This document shows, one piece after another, positions 57,890 to 64,000 of a DNA stretch of 64,000 bases. The position numbers were made by a program, and so were the translations under genes. The notes below the pieces were generated by a model. The model searched no databases and had not been told where the DNA came from. It worked only from the letters and a program-made list of their open reading frames with translations. Positions within the stretch are counted from its first letter, which is position 1, and each line of letters opens with the position of its first letter. Origin of the DNA: Plectosphaerella cucumerina (lineage: Eukaryota; Ascomycota; Sordariomycetes; Glomerellales; Plectosphaerellaceae). The stretch lies in NCBI GenBank assembly GCA_020746995.1, contig JAGPXD010000002.1, forward strand, positions 1,674,001-1,738,000. The letters run 5' to 3'.

Positions 57890-60358
57890 CTAGTCATGCA
57901 GACGCTGGCGCTTCGCCTCGGGGATCGTGTCGTCAAAGTCCTCGCGCAGAATCTCCTCAGTGCCACTGGGGCTGGGCGTGTTCTGGGAACTTCCCCTGCC
58001 GCGCTTGATCGGGGTCGGGGCAGCGAGGTGGTCGGTAGGTCCACCGCCGGCGGCAGCAGCCGCGTCGTCCAGGAGGCCAAAGTTGAAGTCATTGCCCGAG
58101 GTGTCAAAGTTGACGTCGGGGAAGTCGGTGGTGCTGTTGTTTCCGTAGGCGTCCTCGTTGATGAAGGTGTCCATGTCGAAGGGACCAGGGGAGCCGAAAT
58201 AGTTCTGGGCGAGGTCGGTGCCGTCGAGGTCGGGGATGCGGCCCGAGGGGCTGAGGGGCACAAGCATGTTCTGGAGGTGGTTGATCTTGTTGTCAGTTTC
58301 CTGCGACATGCGGCGGAGGGACTCGAGCTCGTTGTTGTTCTGGACGAGCTGGTTGAACTGGGGTGGGCGGGGGTTGGAGCCGATGATGGGCGAGAGCGAG
58401 AAGTTGTTCTGGCCTTGCTGAGCCGAGGGGTTCGAGCCTACGGCGTGCGCATCCGGAGCTGGAGGAGGGGCCTGAGCCCTGGGGGCAGGGGTGGGCGCCT
58501 TGCCCTGGGGAGGAGCCGAGCCCTGGGCCATCATGTTGTTGAGGATATGCTGGCGCTGGTCGCTCGTCATGTTGGCAGGAGTGTTGTTCACGACCTCGGG
58601 GAGGTCAAGGCCAGTGGTGTTGTTGGCGTTGGTGTCATTGATGATCTTCATCATGCTCTCGTGGGGGTTGGACCGGAGCTCCTGCGCCAGGTACTCGGGG
58701 GAGTGGGAGTTGTTCTCCGGGGTGTCGAACAGCTCCTCGACCGTGCCGGAAGGATGGTTGTAGTTGGTGTTGGAGCTGTTGTTCATGCCGGCAAACGGCT
58801 GGGGCGTCGCGTTGGTCGACGGCGTCGAGGCCACGGTGCTGGCGCGGCCGCCGCTGGGACCGGGGATGGGCGGCAGCAGGCCGCGAGCCCTCTTAGTCTG
58901 ACCCACGGGGTTGCTGGCCGACTGTCCCTGGAAGAAGTCACCCAGGTCGACAACGCTTCCCTGCGGCATGGCGTTGTTAGCGTTGACACCGGGGATGATG
59001 TTGGCGAAGAGCTCGTTGACGTTCTGCGTTCCGCTCTGGTCCTCCAGCGTCTTTCTAAATACGTTGGCGAGAAAGTTGAGGATGGCGTTGATCGAGTTCT
59101 GGTGCCTGTCATGCTGCTCCTGGAAGATGGCGGCTTGGGAGTACAAGGCCGAGTTCTCGCGCTGGAGGCGGTCCATGGCGGCGGTGATGGCCTTTTGCTG
59201 CTCGCGGACCTTCTGGACCTCGTCGCGAATGACGGCGATGAACTTGGCCTGCATGGGCATATCGCCGCTCGCGGGGAGCGCACGGCTCGGGTGGGCCGCG
59301 CTGGTGACTCGCTCAGGAGCCAGAGGCTCATCGATGGGCGCGTCCTCCTCGCTCTCGGCCTCGCCGTCGGCATTGGTCTTGCTCGTCTGCAGCGTCTTTT
59401 TCTTATTTCCGCTCTTGGGCTTGTTGATGAGCCAGAGCAGGTTGGGGTGTCCGCGGCGGAAGTAGGGGTTTGAGTACTCGCTAGGGCTCTTGTTCTTCCG
59501 CTCGCTCGCGCGCATCGAGTTGTCAGAGAGCCCCACCCGCTTGTGGAAGCCGTACATGTTGAGCTGGCGGACGAATGAAGCATAGTTGTTATGCTTGAAG
59601 AGCTCAGGGATGAGAGTCTTGGCAAACTCGTCCTCATCGAGGACGACAAATGAGTCGCCCTTGTCAGACCAGCGGATAAGCTCTACATTCCGCTCTTCTT
59701 CGAGGAAGCTAGATAGAGATAGATGGTCAGCGGTGGTGTTTCGGCGGCGTTGCAACGCGTGTTTTACTCACCTGCTTAGCTTCTGAACGAAGGGCGGGAT
59801 TTGCTTGCGCTTGACGGTGGCATCCTGCTTGGCCTTGGCTGCGAGCTCCTCGAGAGCCTCGACACTCTGTTCCTCGGACATGGCTGTACTGTTGGGTTGT
59901 TGCTGGTGAAGGAGTGCGGAAGAGGAGGCGACGTCTGTGTCGACAAAGGAAGACCAAGGATCACTTGAGGGATCAAAGTTCGCACGAGGGTTTGTGGGAA
60001 CTAGGGCCCTATTCATTTGTCGTCTCGCCAGCGCGTTATTGGCCGTTGCAGCTGGTGCTTGCCCATAGAGAGCCTGCTGCGGCTGGTGTTGCTGTGGGTG
60101 CTGCTGCGGCTGGTGCTGTTGTTGCGGCTGCGCCTGCGGCTGTTGCTGGGGTGCGGCCATCATGTTGTAAGGATTCACACCAGATGGCACACCAGGAACA
60201 AAACCCGTGTTGTCCGTTGCTCCATCATGCCACCGCAACATGTCGTTGTTATTTGAAGGACTGCCGTATCGATGCTGCATCTGAGGCACGGGGACGGCCG
60301 GGGACGTTCCAGGCGCCGGCCGTTTTCTTGGGTTCGAAGATACTGGTTGTTGATACAT
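57890..60358 (-). CDS. HSF1: Heat shock transcription factor
   Basis: Two exons, 60358-59772 and 59708-57890, with a 63-nt intron inside the DNA-binding domain, encode 801 residues. The HSF domain (about residues 187-298) is complete: PPFVQKLSSFLEEERN, LIRWSDKGDSFVVLDE, FAKTLIPELFKHNNYASFVRQLNMYGFHK and FRRGHPNLLWLINK. A heptad-repeat trimerisation region follows (about 348-411). The N-terminus carries Gln/Pro repeats. The C-terminal half is Asn/Ser/Pro-rich with acidic aromatic patches that suit an activation domain. In fungi it binds trimeric GAA-type heat shock elements and drives chaperone genes. An intron within the DNA-binding domain is usual in this group. Confidence 0.95.
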
Positions 60359-62168
60359 GGAGCTAGGTGTAGACTCTCAATCTCTTGAGGGCCGGAGAAG
60401 AGGGATGTGTTTGGAGGTATTGGAGGTGTTGGAGAGGCCTGATGAGGCTGATTCGATGGTCCGAGGCTTCGCAGCCTGACGGCAGAGGTCTGACGGTCGA
60501 GATCGGGAGGAGATTGGCGTCTTTGCGGACACGGAAGGGTTTCCTAGGATGCGGATATTGCGGATGGGCTCGTCGGGAGGTAGATTTCGAATTCGGTTCG
60601 CGCAGTCCAGGAGAGACGCAAGAAGAGCGTGTAGTGTCGTCCAGCAGCAACAGCGGTTCGAAGAACCTGGGGCGCCGCTTCACTCCTTAAATGTTTCCGT
60701 CCCTTTGCGACCTGTTCCCCCTTCCCATCAATCTCTATGTCTTGTCGCGGAGGCGACCGGCCCAGACGAGACGGGCCAGAGTCGAAATGCCAATCAGCTG
60801 TCGCAGCCCAGCCCGAGATGTCAACCTGTCGCACCCGGTCGCGACGATATCTCTTTCTACAATTCGGTCAAAGGGCCGGAGGCTGCTGCTGGCGCGCGCT
60901 GCCTGGGTGTTCGTCGTCGCTGGCCCAGGAAAAAAATACGATCCGAAGATTCGAGACGCCGCGTTCCGTCCCTATGCGCCACTGACCGAATGTCTTGGGA
61001 AAGGCAGACGTCGCCAGAACAAGAGAGCGGCTCAATGGAAAATGTCGGAGGGTTTTTTGACGTGTGTGTCGTCGGATTGATTCAAACTCCGCCCGCTGGG
61101 CGCGCTTCGCTCGGCGGAAACCCTGGTCTACGAGACTGACTGCCTGGAGACACGGCTTTGACGGTGGGCTCGGACTATACGGAGGGAAATGCGATGCGAT
61201 GCGATGCGAAAGACGGATCAGGGTCTTGATCCTGCGATATATGATAGCCTCAGGTGCTCAAAGGAGCTTCGTCGTGACGTGGCATGTTTTGACGGCGGTC
61301 AAAATGTCGATGGTGGTGCTTCTCTCTGGAGAACCAAGTCGTGGGTGCGATGATTGGACTGCCGCCCGATGCATGCAGCCCAGAGGTGCTGGACGAGCCA
61401 CTGCCAGTGTCCGGCCGGCGCGGACGCTGGTCCCGCCCGTCACGTCCGGCTCCAGCAGCACCAACAGGGGTCCCGCCATTCAAGCCCCGCCTCAGTCATC
61501 ATCGTGCTCTGACTTGCCAGACGAGACAATGAACTCCACTAAATTATGGAACCTGTCGAGGGGGCCTTCACCTTCAATTGTTCCTCACCGCGTCGTTGAG
61601 TTGCAGTTTTGGTGCCATGAGTCCACTGCTCTCAACTCCACCGGTGATGTCAGGCTCTGTCGGGCAGCCCCGCTTGAGGCCATCACGTCAAGCTTTTTCC
61701 GATACGCATCGCCAATCACACGGTTGTTCATCACGGCATCAAGTTTGGGATCTGTGAACCGCTTCATTACCACGTAAACAGTTGTTCGCTCGCCGACGAT
61801 AGGCATCACTACACTACACGCTGGTCCGCGCCTGCATATGCCATACTCAGTCCCCTCGTCTGCTTGCGTCTCCCATCCATCGCAACGCCATCCCTTCGGC
61901 GTTCTTCGTGATACCTGTACTTCTACACACACCCATGAGGTGGGTGACCAAACAAACAAATGAAAGCCGCGGTCTCGGAGGAGTGGCTTAGGTAGCCGCC
62001 CCGCCAAGTACAACTTGGATATCGACAGAAGGAAAGAGTGAGAAACAATCGTGGTGCTCCAAAGGCACAGAGCCGCGAGGCTTGAAAATCAATCTGACGA
62101 GCCTGGGTATCAATCCGAAGGGGCAAACGAAGGGGGGGAAAGGTCAGCTCCCGTCTAAGAGGGGCTGC
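60359..62168. promoter_or_regulatory. HSF1 upstream region and 3' flank of the right-edge gene
   Basis: About 1.8 kb without a supported gene. The first 500 bases should hold the HSF1 promoter and leader. A GGTTCGAAGAACC palindrome-like site at 60654-60666 contains TTC and GAA units but not in regular heat-shock-element spacing. The rest has only composition-driven frames. Confidence 0.45.
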
Positions 62169-64000
62169 TTAGAAGAACTGGGGCTTGGTCAGGACTCTGT
62201 ACTCGACATAGTCCTCACCGTCGATGGTGATGATAGTGCCCGAAGACACGAGCTTGCCGCTCCAGAAGCCGTTGGCCTTGCGCTCGTACTTGACGCCGCC
62301 GAAGAACTTGGTATCGTCGCTGCTAGGGCGATTGCTCCTGTGTTCCTCCTGCATCTTCCAGATGTGGTCGAGCTGCGTGATTCTATCGTTGAAGGCGGGG
62401 TTCTGGGGACCGTTGATGGGGGCGTGTCCGGGGCCGACGGGATGCTGGTGGCCGAGAGGGCTGGGTGCATGGCCGGGGCCGGGCATCTGGCCCGGCAGGC
62501 CCGCAGGGCCCTGATGGTTGACGGGCGAATTGCCGTGCGAGTTGCCATGTTGCGCGTGCATCAGGTTCAGCGCGTCGTGAGCCGCGGCAAAGTGGGCTCG
62601 GCGAGCCTCCTGGTGTCCGAGGCGCTCAATCTCGCGCGTCGCATATGTGTCAAAGTCGCGCCTAGCGGCAATGGGCGTGCGAGAGGGAGCACGGTCGTTG
62701 CTCGGCAGGGCGTGACGAGCCTGGGGAAGCTCGGTGCGGCCATCGGCGCGGGTGAAGCTGCTCCTGAGGTCTTGGGCGCTGGCGGACGGCTTGACCTCGT
62801 TGGCGGGGTCGGGGAACTCGGCCTCCTCCATCTCTTCGTCCTGCGGGACAGCGGCACCATTGCCCGGCGGGACCTTGACGCCATGTGCAACGCGCTGCTG
62901 GGCGACGTAGACGGCGCTGGTCTCGTTGGCGTGCCTGTCCTCGCGGGTCTTCTCAATGTAGCGGTCCAGCTGCCACTGGCGGACGCGGACGTACTCCTTG
63001 ACTTCACTCCTGTTGAGGCCCCTCAGCTGAGGCTCCAGGACAATCTCGTTCCACTGAATCCAGAGTGCACCAGCGCCGTTGGGGAAGTTGCCATCGTAGA
63101 ACCGGCCGTCGCGTGTCTCACGGACCACTTTAGCCCGGAACATGTCGTTCTGTCCAAGAATGCCCAGCACAGCATGGCGGTCGATCTCATTCGGGGCGTC
63201 CGAGGGCTTCCAGAAGCCGATGACGACTCGCGTGGGGCGTGTGCCGAAGAGAGCGTCGAACACGGGAACCGGATCAGCCTTGTTGCTGAACTCGATCTCT
63301 TGAGTACCTGGCGGGCCCATGCTCCTGGGTCCCATGCGAGGCGGCGTGGGCTGTGTGCGCTGGTGGTGGGCAAGGGGGCCGCCGTTGATAGTGCCGACGC
63401 CGCTGCCAAGCTTGCGCCGCTTGGCAATCTCCGAGCGACTGCAGATGATGGCGTCGTCGGGGATGACGTCGCCGTAGGCGACGACGGGCTGAGGCGCCGT
63501 GTCTGGGGGAGGGTTGTCGATCATGCGGCGGCGTGCCACCGCGACAGCCTCCAGGTCGTTGCGCATCTTCTCCTCGGGTGTCTCGTTGTCGATACCGGCA
63601 CGCTGCTTCACGAACTCCTTGACATGGTGATGGTTGAGGCCGACCAGGTGAGGCTCGAAGACGACGCGCTCAAAGGTGACCCAGCTTCCTCCAGGGCCGG
63701 GCGGGACAGGATACTTGGCGAGGTCGATCTTATCGTAGGTGCGGGTGGTGATCTGGATACGTGTTCGAAGGCGGTCGCGAATGTCGATGAAGCCGACGAC
63801 GGCATGCTTCTGTTCGTCGTCGGGGACGGGCGAGTCTCGCCAGAAACCGAGAATGGCATGCTTGAAGCCGGCAGCGGTGCGGCGTGCGCTCACCATACGA
63901 TACTTGTGGTTGACGCCGCGGCCATCGATGTCGGGGGAGGCGGCCGGGATCACGTCGTCGTCGTTGAGATCGCTGGCAACCGAATGGCGCTTCCGCTTGG
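62169..64000 (-). CDS. Unrecognised protein with duplicated domain (5' end off the window)
   Basis: The frame is open from the stop at 62169 to the right edge, 610 residues visible; its N-terminus lies outside. The first visible residues (KRKRHSVASD) look like a nuclear localisation signal. Two homologous blocks of about 85 residues are present. One runs from LGFWRDSPVPDDEQKHAVVG to HHHVKEFVKQR, the other from IGFWKPSDAPNEIDRHAVLG to RSEVKEYVRVR. They share the pattern GFW-x8-11-HAVxG, a basic R/T strand, W(V/I)xx(E/N)xxVxEP, L(V/R)GLN and VKE(F/Y)V. A possible third, shorter relative is the C-terminal KANGFWSGKLVSSGTI. The middle is Pro/Gly/His-rich. I do not recognise the domain; a chromatin role is only a guess. 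Confidence 0.75.
   Translation of the reverse strand, partial: KRKRHSVASDLNDDDVIPAASPDIDGRGVNHKYRMVSARRTAAGFKHAILGFWRDSPVPDDEQKHAVVGFIDIRDRLRTRIQITTRTYDKIDLAKYPVPPGPGGSWVTFERVVFEPHLVGLNHHHVKEFVKQRAGIDNETPEEKMRNDLEAVAVARRRMIDNPPPDTAPQPVVAYGDVIPDDAIICSRSEIAKRRKLGSGVGTINGGPLAHHQRTQPTPPRMGPRSMGPPGTQEIEFSNKADPVPVFDALFGTRPTRVVIGFWKPSDAPNEIDRHAVLGILGQNDMFRAKVVRETRDGRFYDGNFPNGAGALWIQWNEIVLEPQLRGLNRSEVKEYVRVRQWQLDRYIEKTREDRHANETSAVYVAQQRVAHGVKVPPGNGAAVPQDEEMEEAEFPDPANEVKPSASAQDLRSSFTRADGRTELPQARHALPSNDRAPSRTPIAARRDFDTYATREIERLGHQEARRAHFAAAHDALNLMHAQHGNSHGNSPVNHQGPAGLPGQMPGPGHAPSPLGHQHPVGPGHAPINGPQNPAFNDRITQLDHIWKMQEEHRSNRPSSDDTKFFGGVKYERKANGFWSGKLVSSGTIITIDGEDYVEYRVLTKPQFF

Noticed and set aside
57395..59473. 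692-residue open frame on the + strand
   Set aside because: It lies antisense to HSF1, has a Val/Gly/Arg composition typical of GC-rich mirror frames and shows no domain.
60654..60666. Heat shock element in the HSF1 promoter
   Set aside because: TTC and GAA units are present, but not in the alternating five-base spacing such elements need.

Overview
The window is nuclear DNA of a filamentous ascomycete (Pezizomycotina, most likely a Sordariomycete). The evidence is GC-rich coding sequence, many short GT-AG introns of about 48-70 nt with CTRAY branch sites, long pyrimidine-rich leaders, and single-copy fungal genes (RPN6, SOF1, BUD6, SNT1, CWC27, HSF1, ATP15). I support 22 protein genes. Gene models were assembled by hand from splice signals and checked for phase. 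I found no tRNA, rRNA or CRISPR.

Layout. 0.4-11 kb: a kinase-like protein with a changed catalytic loop, an inositol/sugar-type MFS carrier, a DHA1-type multidrug/polyamine MFS carrier and a membrane-anchored short-chain dehydrogenase. 11.8-26.2 kb: a housekeeping block with SOF1 (ribosome biogenesis), RPN6 (proteasome lid), a large AT-hook protein whose 3' end is tandemly duplicated, a peroxisomal adenine-nucleotide carrier, the NatC subunit MAK10 in seven exons, and the tiny three-exon ATP15 gene (F1-ATPase epsilon). 27-37.8 kb: a peptide-use neighbourhood with an OPT oligopeptide transporter, two divergent secreted M14 carboxypeptidases and a TetX-like flavin monooxygenase. 39-64 kb: BUD6/AIP3, a 2,212-residue SNT1-like SANT co-repressor, deoxyhypusine synthase, two unrecognised genes, CWC27, HSF1, and an unrecognised protein with an internal duplication that runs off the right edge.

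Most striking observation. The OPT gene (26958-30560) has two oversized introns of about 318 and 331 bp. Each holds two copies of one intron-like element. Three copies have clear inverted-repeat arms (GGCTGTGTYAGGAGT), a CACGTGG core, a GT 5' end and a TACTRAC...TAG 3' end; the fourth is diverged. Ordinary one-step GT-AG splicing breaks the reading frame at both places. Two-step removal restores it exactly. In the upstream pair an internal intron sits between G and T of the external donor, the [D1,2] 'stwintron' layout. In the downstream pair, removing the internal intron leaves one exonic base next to a GCAAGT donor. The elements look like a mobile, internally symmetrical intron family that has doubled within one gene. 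RNA evidence is needed to confirm this.
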